Origin: an uncultured Pseudomonadota bacterium
GTDB lineage: Bacteria > Pseudomonadota > Alphaproteobacteria > Rs-D84
Assembly (NCBI GenBank): GCA_949298405.1
Contig: CASFWA010000002.1
Coordinates: 74,048-121,634, forward strand
Direction of reading: 5' to 3'
Length of the DNA stretch: 47,587 bases
Part shown: positions 24,820-33,232 of the stretch, one piece after another
Layout: every line of letters begins with the position of its first letter
How positions within the stretch are numbered: the stretch's first letter is position 1
Made by a program: the position numbers and the translations under genes
Notes under the pieces: model-generated
What the model was told of the DNA's origin: nothing
The model's database searches: none
Seen by the model: only the letters and a program-made list of their open reading frames with translations

Positions 24820-25551
24820 ATGGTTTTTAAACGCACAATACCATATTTTTTAACAAGTGCGGCAATGATGTTCCATTTTGGTTATAGTTTAGGTGCACAA
24901 GAAAATTCTGAAACACAAAACGAACCAAAAACAACGGAAAAGAGCATCAATATTCAATCAAAATCTGAAAAAAACGATTCTGCAAACTATGAGTTGCTGG
25001 CGCTTAATTCAAGTACCCCAAAAATCGCTGTGGATGCCATCGCACAAAATTATGATGTTGTATATACATTTTCTGACGGTGACAAATTAAAACGCAGTGG
25101 CGGAACACGCGCATGGCGTAACAACAACCCTGGGTGCATAAGATATTCTAGTTTTGCTATAGAACAAGGAGCAATTGGTAAAGCAGGCGGTTTCGCTGTT
25201 TTTCCAGACCAAAAAACAGGAAAAAATGCTTTGGCAGCACTTTTACGCTCAAAGGGATATAAAAACCTTACAATCTCTGCGGCAATATTTAAATACGCAC
25301 CACCACACGAAAACGATACACAAAACTATAAAGCACGTATCAGAAATTTAACAGGATTGTCCACAAGTATGAAATTGTGCAATCTGACCGATGAACAAAT
25401 TAATCGTGTTGTAGATGCAATATGCATAATAGAAGGATGGCGCATAGGTAAAGAAACAAATATAGAAAATCTGCAAAGACAACAAGCCATGGCAGATACA
25501 TCTAATTTGTATGTCTTTATGCAAAAACAAAGACGCCAAAATACCTTGTAA
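24820..25551 (+). CDS. Secreted peptidoglycan-hydrolase-like protein, paralogue of 27252-28313
   Basis: A 243-residue protein with a signal peptide (MVFKRTIPYFLTSAAMMFHFG, likely cut near SLGA), a 60-residue Ser/Lys linker, then a domain of about 130 residues: GGTRAWRNNNPGCIRYS, AGGFAVFPDQKTGKNAL, LTISAAIFKYAPPHENDTQ, RNLTGLSTSMKLCNLTDEQ, IEGWR. The 'RAWRNNNPGNIRY ... GAIG.AGGFAVFPd..tG..Al ... YaPp.ENdT..Y' layout is typical of muramidase-like domains in phage and conjugative structural proteins. The usual N in NPGNIRY is C here (NPGCIRY). The strong AAAGGAGG and structured leader suggest tight regulation. Substrate is inferred. Confidence 0.65.
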   Translation: MVFKRTIPYFLTSAAMMFHFGYSLGAQENSETQNEPKTTEKSINIQSKSEKNDSANYELLALNSSTPKIAVDAIAQNYDVVYTFSDGDKLKRSGGTRAWRNNNPGCIRYSSFAIEQGAIGKAGGFAVFPDQKTGKNALAALLRSKGYKNLTISAAIFKYAPPHENDTQNYKARIRNLTGLSTSMKLCNLTDEQINRVVDAICIIEGWRIGKETNIENLQRQQAMADTSNLYVFMQKQRRQNTL

Positions 25552-25577
25552 AAAACGCGCTTTATGCGCGTTTTTTA
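25552..25577. terminator. Bidirectional terminator between 24820 gene and zapA
   Basis: Stem AAAACGCGC / GCGCGTTTT (25552-25560 with 25566-25574), loop TTTAT. Confidence 0.75.
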
Positions 25578-25850
25578 ATTTATCTTGTTCTTTATTTCCT
25601 TGATCCTTGCCAAAATCTCTTTTAAATCTGCATCTGTGACGGAAGGAGTCGGTTTATTATGAATCTCGTCAGCCAAAACAATACACAATGTCGCAAGCAA
25701 AGAACTTTCTGGTAACGGACCGATTTTATCCAAAATCTCACGCGCACGCGCATCCACCATCTTACCCAGTTCTATCAAACGCGCTTCCTGACCATCCTCG
25801 CACCCCATAGGATAGTTCTTGTTAACAATAGGTATAGATACTACACTCAT
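25575..25850 (-). CDS. zapA: Cell division protein ZapA
   Basis: A 91-residue protein that bundles FtsZ filaments. N-terminal beta strand VVSIPIVNKNYPMGCEDGQEARL (in the family '...I.g..Y.l.c..geee.L..La..vd') followed by a long helix AREILDKIG and LLATLCIVLADEI. It ends in a charged helix. It overlaps the next gene by four nt (ATGA), a translational coupling. The overlap partner is a coiled-coil protein typical of this locus. Confidence 0.85.
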   Translation of the reverse strand: MSVVSIPIVNKNYPMGCEDGQEARLIELGKMVDARAREILDKIGPLPESSLLATLCIVLADEIHNKPTPSVTDADLKEILARIKEIKNKIN

Positions 25851-26056
25851 TTCAACTTCTTTAATATTGATATAGACTGATTTATCATTTCAGTCGCTTT
25901 TGCGTTCTTTTCACGCAATGTTTTTACCTGCTCGGTTAAAATTGCAACTTCTAAATCGGTCTGTTTACCCGCATTTACAGCCGTTGCACGCAAACGTGCA
26001 GTCGCCTCTTCTAATGAACTTAATTCTTGAAATATTTGCTGTTTTATGTCACCCAT
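25847..26056 (-). CDS. Short coiled-coil protein co-transcribed with zapA (ZapB/DUF4164-like)
   Basis: The 69-residue protein (MGDIKQQIFQELSSLEEATARL..., ILTEQVKTLREKNAKATEMI) is almost all heptad-type helix, as in small coiled coils that sit upstream of zapA in alphaproteobacteria. The ATG at 26056 has no strong Shine-Dalgarno; a longer in-frame start exists but has no family-like sequence. Likely an FtsZ-ring accessory factor by context. Confidence 0.65.
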   Translation of the reverse strand: MGDIKQQIFQELSSLEEATARLRATAVNAGKQTDLEVAILTEQVKTLREKNAKATEMINQSISILKKLK

Positions 26057-26139
26057 GTTTTTTAGTTTAAGATATTTTTTATATGCGTTCAACCCCAAAA
26101 TGTGATATAATAATTGCATCTAGTGGGGGATGTTTTTCT

Positions 26140-27234
26140 ATGAAGACTAAAATCATATATATTTCTGGCAATGAAATCTTTGATATGACCGATATTCGCG
26201 CGGCTTTTAATGAAGTTAGAACGACTTTGGGCTTGGATAAAAATACCGTTTTGTTCGGCGTACCTGTTGATAATGATGACTCTTTATCCGCAGAAAATAA
26301 TGTAGAAAAATCAGTAAATGAACACATTGAACAATTTTCTACCCAAGAAATCTTGACAAACGATGCAGTCGAATTACCACAAGAAAATATTATTGAACCT
26401 GAAATAACGGAAATTAGCGAAGAAAAAACAAAAAAAAGCACAACTAAAAAAACTCGTGGTCGTTCTGCCACTAAATCTGTAATAGAACCCACTATCGAAG
26501 CAAATGCCGAAGAAGAACAAATAATAGAAGAAACCTCCAATATTCCTGCGGAAGAACCCCAAAAGGAAAATGAAGAAGAAAAAATTATACCTATTTTATC
26601 GATATTAGCAGCAAAAAAGGATGAACCTGAACAGAATTCAATTTCTTCTTATGAAACAATCGATTCCAAAGTTTCAGATGTTAAAGAACCAGAAATAACA
26701 GAACAAGAAGAAAAACAACCAGAATCGATAACCGCGGATATTGATTTAAATGTAGAACTTGATGTACCTGCAACCGCAGAAGATGAAAGCGAAATCCCTG
26801 CACAACGCGTCACCATTGAAGACATGATAACAGAAGACGCACCCAGTGAACCTATTGAAAAAACACTGGAACAACTATTAGAAAGTATGACACCTTTACG
26901 CGAAGACGCTGTTGAAGAGCATTCTCATAATTCTCCTGCGAAAGAAGTAATAGACCTTGAAGAAACAGTCGAAGATTTTTCAGCAGATGCACCAGATGCA
27001 ACATTAGAACAGTTAGCCGCAGAATTTGCAGAAAATGAAGACAAAATACCAACAGAAACAAAAACAGAAAATCACAGCAAAATTGGAAAATTAAAAAACA
27101 TTCTGCCATTTAAAAAAGCAAAACGAGATGACCCCGGTTTAATGGGCGACTTGTTCGGCTGGGCAGGAATTGCCGCAAATGACGAAGAATTTTCTATTCC
27201 TGGATTTTTTACAAATGCCGCTCAAAAAAAATAG
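26140..27234 (+). CDS. Glu-rich acidic protein of unknown function
   Basis: The 364-residue protein has a globular N-terminus of about 45 residues (MKTKIIYISGNEIFDMTDIR, then FNEVRTTLGLDKNTVLFGVP), a 250-residue region very rich in Glu with motifs such as EEKIIPI, TLEQLLESM and TLEQLAAEF, and a short C-terminal module (IGKLKNILPFKKAKRDDPGL, WAGIAANDEEFSIPGFF). ATG at 26140 follows GTGGGGG; an extended -10 (TGATATAAT) lies at about 26102-26110. Low-complexity acidic middle parts suggest a scaffold or chaperone-like linker between two small folded ends. It is followed 17 nt later by the membrane muramidase-like gene and is probably co-transcribed. Confidence 0.6.
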   Translation: MKTKIIYISGNEIFDMTDIRAAFNEVRTTLGLDKNTVLFGVPVDNDDSLSAENNVEKSVNEHIEQFSTQEILTNDAVELPQENIIEPEITEISEEKTKKSTTKKTRGRSATKSVIEPTIEANAEEEQIIEETSNIPAEEPQKENEEEKIIPILSILAAKKDEPEQNSISSYETIDSKVSDVKEPEITEQEEKQPESITADIDLNVELDVPATAEDESEIPAQRVTIEDMITEDAPSEPIEKTLEQLLESMTPLREDAVEEHSHNSPAKEVIDLEETVEDFSADAPDATLEQLAAEFAENEDKIPTETKTENHSKIGKLKNILPFKKAKRDDPGLMGDLFGWAGIAANDEEFSIPGFFTNAAQKK

Positions 27235-27251
27235 GCAAATTATGAGTCTTG

Positions 27252-28313
27252 ATGAACATAGATACAATTCTTAGACTATTGAAAAATTCTGGCTTCAATG
27301 TACTTGGGTCGGATGGGACTTATTTATATTTAGAAGACCCGTCATGCATTCTGCGCAGTTTTGAAACTTTTATTGAATACGCATGGATTGCTATTACCTG
27401 TATAACTGGTTTGCTGTTGTTCGGGTGGGCAATATCAATGATTCGAGGCGCAAAAAACGATATATTTACAAATTTACGCAATTTAATGCTTATATTTGGT
27501 ACTTTGGCAGCGGTTATCCCTATTGTAAATGCTATATGGGGCGACGACCTTTTTGCACGTGGTTGCAGAACAATAAAAGTCCCTGTCGCAGAAGTAAACG
27601 AAATATTAAACGCAAGGAATTTAAAACTTTCTGAACATAACGAATTCGATTTATATGAAGAATTTAATATTTATGATTCTGGTGCACCTTATCTAAATAA
27701 TCAACAGCCTAACGAAATCCCTTATGCTCAGGCGCCGCTAATCGCACCAGATGTTCCAGAAGAAATTGAAGTTTCTGTGTCCGAAGCCCCAAATACAATC
27801 CGTCCAAGCGCACAGATTATACAACCAGAAACAACCATTTCCGAAAAACCACGTTCAAATACTGCCCGCCGCCCAAATCGCGCACAAGAAATCTCAAAAG
27901 ATGTCGTGTACACAAACCCTGACGGCACAAAACAAACAAAAACAGGTGGCAGCCGCGCATGGAGAAATACAAACCCTGGCAATATCCGATATTCTGAATT
28001 TTCTCGTAGAATGGGCGCAATCGGTGAGGCCGGTGGATTTGCAGTTTTCCCAGATGAAGAAACTGGAATGCGCGCAATCAGAGAACTTTTACGAAGTGAA
28101 AGTTATAACAAACTTACTGTCGCAGGTGCAATAAGCAGATATGCTCCTCCTTCTGAAAACAATACTTCTGCATACCATAGACAAATTCAAAAACTAACTG
28201 GACTATCTATTAATAAAAGAATGAGTGATTTAAGTGATGCAGAATTATCCAGAGTAGCAAATGCAATAAAAGTTATTGAGGGCTGGAAACCTGGAAAAAT
28301 AATAAATCAATAA
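27252..28313 (+). CDS. Membrane protein with VirB2-like helices and a C-terminal muramidase-like domain
   Basis: A 353-residue protein. Residues about 35-100 hold two hydrophobic segments (YAWIAITCITGLLLFGWAIS, and IFGTLAAVIPIVNAIW) preceded by DPSCILRSF, a layout like VirB2/TrbC-type subunits. A Pro-rich linker follows (residues about 130-220), then the domain GGSRAWRNTNPGNIRYSEF, AGGFAVFPDEETG, ISRYAPPSENNTSAY, IEGWKPG, closely matching the secreted paralogue at 24820-25551 but with the usual NPGN. The start is taken as ATG 27252; a TTG three nt earlier is also open. A link to type IV secretion is inference; an orphan VirB11 is at 11377. Confidence 0.6.
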   Translation: MNIDTILRLLKNSGFNVLGSDGTYLYLEDPSCILRSFETFIEYAWIAITCITGLLLFGWAISMIRGAKNDIFTNLRNLMLIFGTLAAVIPIVNAIWGDDLFARGCRTIKVPVAEVNEILNARNLKLSEHNEFDLYEEFNIYDSGAPYLNNQQPNEIPYAQAPLIAPDVPEEIEVSVSEAPNTIRPSAQIIQPETTISEKPRSNTARRPNRAQEISKDVVYTNPDGTKQTKTGGSRAWRNTNPGNIRYSEFSRRMGAIGEAGGFAVFPDEETGMRAIRELLRSESYNKLTVAGAISRYAPPSENNTSAYHRQIQKLTGLSINKRMSDLSDAELSRVANAIKVIEGWKPGKIINQ

Positions 28314-28323
28314 GGGCTTGATT

Positions 28324-28962
28324 ATGTTTGACATAAAATCCGTAAATGAAAATAAAGGTTCAACAACTTTAACCGTATTATTAATAATCATGCTATTAAT
28401 AATAGGTGTGTTAATCTATCTTCTTGCGGGTGGAAAAGTACCAGAAAAGAACAATCCTGCAATCTCAATTGATTCACCAAATCAAACTTTTGATACTGAC
28501 ATTCCTCAACGCAGCAGCACTTTTAATGACGGACTTCGTAACCCTAATTTTTCAGAAAAATATGAATTAAATGAATTTGGCGAAGGCGTTGCTTCAAAAG
28601 AAATATTCGATATAGATATTAATGGAGATGGATATAAAGATAGAATAACAAAGACAAGAAATGAAAATGGAACCCCTCATTTTTATTACGAATACAAAAT
28701 TGAATTAAATAACAAAGGAACTTTTGTTGATATTACCCCAAACGGTTTTAGAACCACCGAAGGTGTTGAATGCGCTTTACAAAAATTACAGTTTATTTTC
28801 AACCCAGAATTTAGAGTAATAAAAATATCCAGAAATTGGGAAGAAACTTGGGAAAACCCAACTGTTGCCACAAAAACAGTTTATGCGTTTTCTGATGGAA
28901 ATTTAAAAGAAATAAGCAAAACTGAAACAAAATCTGTTTGTGATGTTTCTGAACTATTTTAA
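28324..28962 (+). CDS. Single-pass membrane protein with an EF-loop-like DxNGDG repeat
   Basis: A 212-residue protein: N-terminal membrane helix (TTLTVLLIIMLLIIGVLIYLL), then a soluble part with FDIDINGDGYKDRITKTR, a D-x-D-x-N-G-D calcium-binding-like loop as in FG-GAP/VCBS or dockerin proteins, followed by a beta-rich C-terminal domain. No named family recognised. It starts 10 nt after the muramidase-like gene and ends overlapping radC by 9 nt on the opposite strand. Probably the last gene of the 26140-28962 operon. Confidence 0.6.
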   Translation: MFDIKSVNENKGSTTLTVLLIIMLLIIGVLIYLLAGGKVPEKNNPAISIDSPNQTFDTDIPQRSSTFNDGLRNPNFSEKYELNEFGEGVASKEIFDIDINGDGYKDRITKTRNENGTPHFYYEYKIELNNKGTFVDITPNGFRTTEGVECALQKLQFIFNPEFRVIKISRNWEETWENPTVATKTVYAFSDGNLKEISKTETKSVCDVSELF

Positions 28963-29634
28963 TAAAAACAAATTACGTGCAGAATAAATTATTCCACCAG
29001 AAACAACGTAATGGTCATATAGTTCTATATCTAACACCTTCAACATTTCTTTTATATTGGTAGTCATCTCTATATCATCACTTGAAAAAGATGTATTCGG
29101 TGTCGGATGATTATGTAATAAAACAACATATCTTGCACTTAAGTCCAAGGCCTGCTTTACTATTTCGCGTGGATATACTGCCGCCCAATCTATCGTTCCG
29201 GTGCTATGCAAATCGTCTTTTAATAAACGCATATCAGAACCTAAATATAAAATATGGAATTCTTCCACCGTCTTGCCACCCAACAAAAGCGTACAATAAT
29301 TTGCTAAGACCTTTTCATTTCTGAAAATAGGCGCAGAATCTAAACATGTTTTATAACCACTTATCATTATCTGATGAATGGCCTTTATAAATATCGCTGT
29401 ATTTTTACCGATACCTTTATATGCTGTTAACGATTCTAATGGTGCAGTTAATACCTGATAAACACTGCCAAATTTTGCAATAAGACCACGCGCCAGTGGA
29501 CGTACATCACGTCTTGGTATAACAAAACTTAACAACAATTCCAGTAATTCGTAATCCGTCAGTTTATTTTCAAGAAACTTCTGACGCAATCTTTCTCTGT
29601 GTCCCAGGTGAAAAGATAAATCTTCTACTTTCAC
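28954..29634 (-). CDS. radC: RadC-family JAB1/MPN protein
   Basis: The 226-residue protein has the N-terminal HhH domain (LLELLLSFVIPRRDVRPLAR, AYKGIGKNTAIFIKA) and the MPN domain with FHILYLGS, VYPREIVKQAL, and the metal site HNHPTPNTSFSSDD (H-x-H ... D). Conserved throughout bacteria; its biochemical role is unsettled and a repair role is not proven. The start codon is GTG at 29634 (GGGGGAAC upstream). It is 24 nt from map in the same direction. Confidence 0.9.
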   Translation of the reverse strand: MKVEDLSFHLGHRERLRQKFLENKLTDYELLELLLSFVIPRRDVRPLARGLIAKFGSVYQVLTAPLESLTAYKGIGKNTAIFIKAIHQIMISGYKTCLDSAPIFRNEKVLANYCTLLLGGKTVEEFHILYLGSDMRLLKDDLHSTGTIDWAAVYPREIVKQALDLSARYVVLLHNHPTPNTSFSSDDIEMTTNIKEMLKVLDIELYDHYVVSGGIIYSARNLFLLK

Positions 29635-29658
29635 TGCGGGTTCCCCCGATACTAAATT

Positions 29659-30420
29659 CTACATCTGCTTTTCTGTAAATATTATCGCACCATCTTCTGT
29701 AATACCTATGGTATGTTCCCACTGTGCAGATAAACCACCATCAACTGTTCGCGCAGTCCAACCATCTGGGTCTATTTTACATTCCGGTCGCCCTGTATTT
29801 ATCATTGGCTCAATCGTAAACACTAAACCAGGTACCATTTTTACCCTATCATACGCCCTTTCATAAAAATGTAATATCTGTGGGTCATCATGCATTACCT
29901 TACCAATACCATGCCCCACAAAATCACGTGATATAGAAAAACCATGCGGTTTTACAACTGCTTCTATCGTTTTCCCGATTTCAGATAATGGAACCCCAGG
30001 CGCACAAACCGCAATTGCAGCATTCAGTGCATCTTGACACGTTTGCACCAATTCACGTGCCTGTGGGGACACATTACCTATCATAAACATACGTGATGCG
30101 TCACCATGAAAACCCTTGTATTCCGCAGTTAAATCTACATTCACAATATCACCATCTTTTAATATAACTTCATCACTTGGTATACCGTGAACAATTACAT
30201 CGTTTACTGATGTGCATATACTTTTGGGATATCCTTGATACCCCAAATCAGAAGACCTGGCACCATTTTCCTTTAAAAAACCTGCAACCATTCGGTCTAT
30301 CTCACCCGTTGAAATACCCGCCTTGATATAAGGTGAAATAAAATCAAAACAACGTGCAACCAAATCACCAACCACACGTAACCTTTTAAAATCCTTAGGT
30401 GCATATACAGACGATAACAT
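29659..30420 (-). CDS. map: Methionine aminopeptidase, type I
   Basis: A 253-residue metallopeptidase that removes the initiator Met. Conserved blocks in order: SVNDVIVHGIP, VNVDLTAEYKGFHGDASRM (metal Asp residues), FVGHGIGKVMHDDPQI (His), VFTIEPMI (Glu) and WEHTIGIT (Glu). The ATG at 30420 has AAGAAGGAAAT upstream. It lies 1 nt after holA's stop and is part of a lptE-holA-map-radC run transcribed leftwards. Confidence 0.95.
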   Translation of the reverse strand: MLSSVYAPKDFKRLRVVGDLVARCFDFISPYIKAGISTGEIDRMVAGFLKENGARSSDLGYQGYPKSICTSVNDVIVHGIPSDEVILKDGDIVNVDLTAEYKGFHGDASRMFMIGNVSPQARELVQTCQDALNAAIAVCAPGVPLSEIGKTIEAVVKPHGFSISRDFVGHGIGKVMHDDPQILHFYERAYDRVKMVPGLVFTIEPMINTGRPECKIDPDGWTARTVDGGLSAQWEHTIGITEDGAIIFTEKQM

Positions 30421-30421
30421 T

Positions 30422-31411
30422 TTATTTCCTTCTTTTAACTGATAACTTTGCAGCCCTAACCGCAAGTTTTAAAGAAAAATCACGCAACAATATTTCAGCA
30501 GGCATACCTGTCGTACGCAGTTGTTTTTCAAGTTCATTTAATCTTATAATAACTGCAACTATTTCTGATTCTGGCCATATCTTTATAGCAGTATTAAATT
30601 TTTCTGCAACCTTCCAAAATAATCTTGGTAATTGCCCGTCAACAACCGCTGTTAACAACTTTTTAAAATGACTATCCAGCATACGTAATAATCTATTAGG
30701 GTCAGAATTTTCATATAACAATCTATCCAAAGCAGTCATTGTCTGCTGAATATGCCCCGCTGTTAATGAATAAAGAAAATCATCTGTATCTGCCGCTGCG
30801 GTATCAGGCAAACATTTTTCAACGTCTTCTAACTCCACAATCTTCTTATCATCCACATATAACGCAATCTTTGTAAGGAAGCCACGTGTTATCCCACGAT
30901 CTCCGCCCAAATGTGTCGTCATATAAGCCATGGCATCTGGGGTAATCTGTTGAATACCCGCTGCGGCAGACAACTCTTTTCTAATCAAAGTTGCCAAAGA
31001 ACGCGCATCATCTGTATAACAAGGTAAGGCAGCCAAAGTTTCAGAATTTTCAAATAATGTTCTTAACCCACCACCGGCACGCAAATCACCAGCAGTCACA
31101 ACCACTGTCGCACAAAGCCCATTATGCCCCACTAATTCAGCAATCTGTTTTGCGTCGCTGTCACCCGCGTTTGATATTATTACCATCTTGCGGCCCCCAA
31201 ACATAGAAGGACTGCAACTTTCCGCGAATAACGCATCCTGCTTTTCGCGCAATTCATCAGAATCCAGAGCAAATAAATTATCTTTATCTATTTCAAGTTT
31301 TTCCACAGCCTTGTCACAGAATTCATCGACCTGCCCCGCGTCTTGACCATAAATCAAAACAGCACGAATTGTATTTATTCCATTATTAAAATCTGCTTCT
31401 TTCCACTTCAT
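30422..31411 (-). CDS. holA: DNA polymerase III delta subunit
   Basis: A 329-residue clamp-loader subunit that opens the beta clamp. N-terminal MKWKEADFNNGINTIRAVLIYGQDAGQVDEF (in the family '...lllyG.d..lv.e...') then SPSMFGGRKMVIIS ('...slF...rlv.i'), GGDRGITRGFLTKIALY and the helical collar domain (YENSDPNRLLRMLDSHFKKL). Its first base overlaps the lptE stop (TAATG), so the two are translationally coupled. This lptE-holA pairing is the usual arrangement near leuS. Confidence 0.88.
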   Translation of the reverse strand: MKWKEADFNNGINTIRAVLIYGQDAGQVDEFCDKAVEKLEIDKDNLFALDSDELREKQDALFAESCSPSMFGGRKMVIISNAGDSDAKQIAELVGHNGLCATVVVTAGDLRAGGGLRTLFENSETLAALPCYTDDARSLATLIRKELSAAAGIQQITPDAMAYMTTHLGGDRGITRGFLTKIALYVDDKKIVELEDVEKCLPDTAAADTDDFLYSLTAGHIQQTMTALDRLLYENSDPNRLLRMLDSHFKKLLTAVVDGQLPRLFWKVAEKFNTAIKIWPESEIVAVIIRLNELEKQLRTTGMPAEILLRDFSLKLAVRAAKLSVKRRK

Positions 31412-31893
31412 TATTTATCTGCACTATTATCTTTCTGTTCATAACGATAAGTTTCTGCAATCGTTCTTGTGCTGATTTTATCGGCTAAAACTTTTATCGT
31501 GTTTTGTACCGCGTTATTATAAGATGCATTCGCAGCAACTAAATAACGTACAAAACTATATGATTCTGAAGCACTTTCCTTACCCCGCGCTATTTCTTTA
31601 CCGTCAACGCTTAAAACATAATCCGCATTCAATATAATCTGCTGCCATGTTGCGTCACCAGTTGGTTCCAACGCCTTATACTGCGTAACAGGATTCTTTA
31701 AAGTTACTTTTAATGTATATTTTGCGTTTGAATCCCTTTGACCACCAAATTTGGCATTAAGACTGTTTCTTAAATCAATACCATTAATACCACTTATCGG
31801 TGCAACATAAATGTCTGTATCTTGTCCATAAAACATAGGCTTGAATCCACATGCAGACAATAACAAAACTGAAATTAAACAAATTTTTTTCAT
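31411..31893 (-). CDS. lptE: LPS assembly lipoprotein LptE
   Basis: A 160-residue lipoprotein (MKKICLISVLLLSAC, Cys15, then GFKPMFYG) that forms the outer-membrane LPS translocon with LptD. GFxPxY after the Cys, and IDLRNSLNAKFGG plus QQIILNADYVLSVDGKEI fit the family fold. Length is in the usual range. leuS, a frequent neighbour, is not adjacent here; upstream is a divergent gene. Confidence 0.8.
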   Translation of the reverse strand: MKKICLISVLLLSACGFKPMFYGQDTDIYVAPISGINGIDLRNSLNAKFGGQRDSNAKYTLKVTLKNPVTQYKALEPTGDATWQQIILNADYVLSVDGKEIARGKESASESYSFVRYLVAANASYNNAVQNTIKVLADKISTRTIAETYRYEQKDNSADK

Positions 31894-31964
31894 CAGAAAA
31901 CCGTTTTCCTATTGCAATTTACCCTTATATTACCTAGACTTTTAATAAATCGCAAGAGGGAATG

Positions 31965-33203
31965 ATGAATATTTTTATCATGATTTTAATGGCTGTGTTA
32001 ATGCTGGGCTTTTATATGATTAGCAGCCCTAACCAACAAATCATAGAACAAGAAACACAATATGCCATAACACAATCTGATTTACGCGCTGTCGCAGAAT
32101 GTGCAACCGCTAAACATAATGCACAAATCAAAGGAATTACTTATCAAGATGTTTGCATCGAACAAAATGATATAAAAAGCGAATTTATCTGTCTGAATTC
32201 TAGCAAACGAAAAACTGAATGTGAAATTGTGCGAAATAAAAAACCTGAATACAGTTATATCATTACCGCAACAAAAAAAATACCAGAAGAAAACTATAAC
32301 AGCATGCTGGAAATATTAGAAAATTATTTCCCTGACACTGGCAATTTTGGCATTTTTCTTGACGGGAAAATAATGGCTAGTGGTATAAGCAGTGCGCGCG
32401 ATGTTCCAGAAACTATAATAAAAGAAATGGAACTAGAAAACGGACAACTTGTTTATATGACACAATACGAAATTCCTGATAACGTGACAGAATTTGCGGT
32501 ACCAGAAACATCAGATATAGTATGCCCTATTGGTACAGTAAAAACATACAGATTCAGTCGTTGGCAATGCATACCATATAATACAAAGACAGACTGTGGT
32601 GGTGATATGATATGGGATTCTGAACTTTTAGAGTGCGTGGCAGATGAATCAAAGAAACCGCTATGTGCAGAACAACAAACCGCAGTTCTTGTGGATAGTG
32701 TTTGGGAATGTGTAAACCCTTTCCCAGAAAAAGTATGCCCAGAAAATATGATTGCTAGATTAAATTATACAACACTGGAATGGGAATGCGTATCAAACCC
32801 GTCTTTAACAGAAACAGTAAAAAAATGTGATAATTTAAGAAAAGGCGCTGTTTATGGACAAATAGGTTCAACCGTACGCGTACCATCATCTTCTTGTACA
32901 GATTGTGAAAAAATGATAACTGACCCAGAAACATGTGTGTCAATATGTATTCCTGACCCCAATCAAATAACCAACCCAAAATGCTATCCGGGAAATGTAA
33001 AAGAATGCACAGGAAATTCCCGCGCCTTTTATTTCGGGTTCCCAAGTTATTCTTATGCCACAAATATAGAAGAATTAAAGGGAGAATCTGTACCACTAGA
33101 TGCACAACACGCACAAAACCGAAAGTTTAATTGTCTTGATTGTGGAACACGCGGAATAGATTCTGGAAAATCGCTGCCGCCTTATATAGCGGTATGCAAA
33201 TAA
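31965..33203 (+). CDS. Membrane-anchored Cys-rich protein of unknown function
   Basis: A 412-residue protein with an N-terminal anchor (MNIFIMILMAVLMLGFYMIS) and an extracytoplasmic region. Residues about 30-165 are mixed alpha/beta with ECATAKHNAQIKGITYQDVC. The remaining part has many Cys in pairs: CPIGTVKTYRFSRWQCIP, CVADESKKPLCAEQQ, CPENMIAR...WECV, CDNLRKGA, SSSCTDCEKM, CVSICIPDPN, and CLDCGTRGI. The repeated 'C...W.C' units look like small disulfide-linked modules. The ATG at 31965 is five nt after AGAGGG; 31962 is possible. The N-terminus resembles pseudopilin-like anchors only in topology. A terminator follows. Function unknown. Confidence 0.6.
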   Translation: MNIFIMILMAVLMLGFYMISSPNQQIIEQETQYAITQSDLRAVAECATAKHNAQIKGITYQDVCIEQNDIKSEFICLNSSKRKTECEIVRNKKPEYSYIITATKKIPEENYNSMLEILENYFPDTGNFGIFLDGKIMASGISSARDVPETIIKEMELENGQLVYMTQYEIPDNVTEFAVPETSDIVCPIGTVKTYRFSRWQCIPYNTKTDCGGDMIWDSELLECVADESKKPLCAEQQTAVLVDSVWECVNPFPEKVCPENMIARLNYTTLEWECVSNPSLTETVKKCDNLRKGAVYGQIGSTVRVPSSSCTDCEKMITDPETCVSICIPDPNQITNPKCYPGNVKECTGNSRAFYFGFPSYSYATNIEELKGESVPLDAQHAQNRKFNCLDCGTRGIDSGKSLPPYIAVCK

Positions 33204-33232
33204 AAAACGCATCAAATGATGCGTTTTTTATC
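33203..33232. terminator. Bidirectional terminator between 31965 and 33228 genes
   Basis: Stem AAAAACGCATCA / TGATGCGTTTTT (33203-33214 with 33217-33228), loop AA. Confidence 0.8.
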
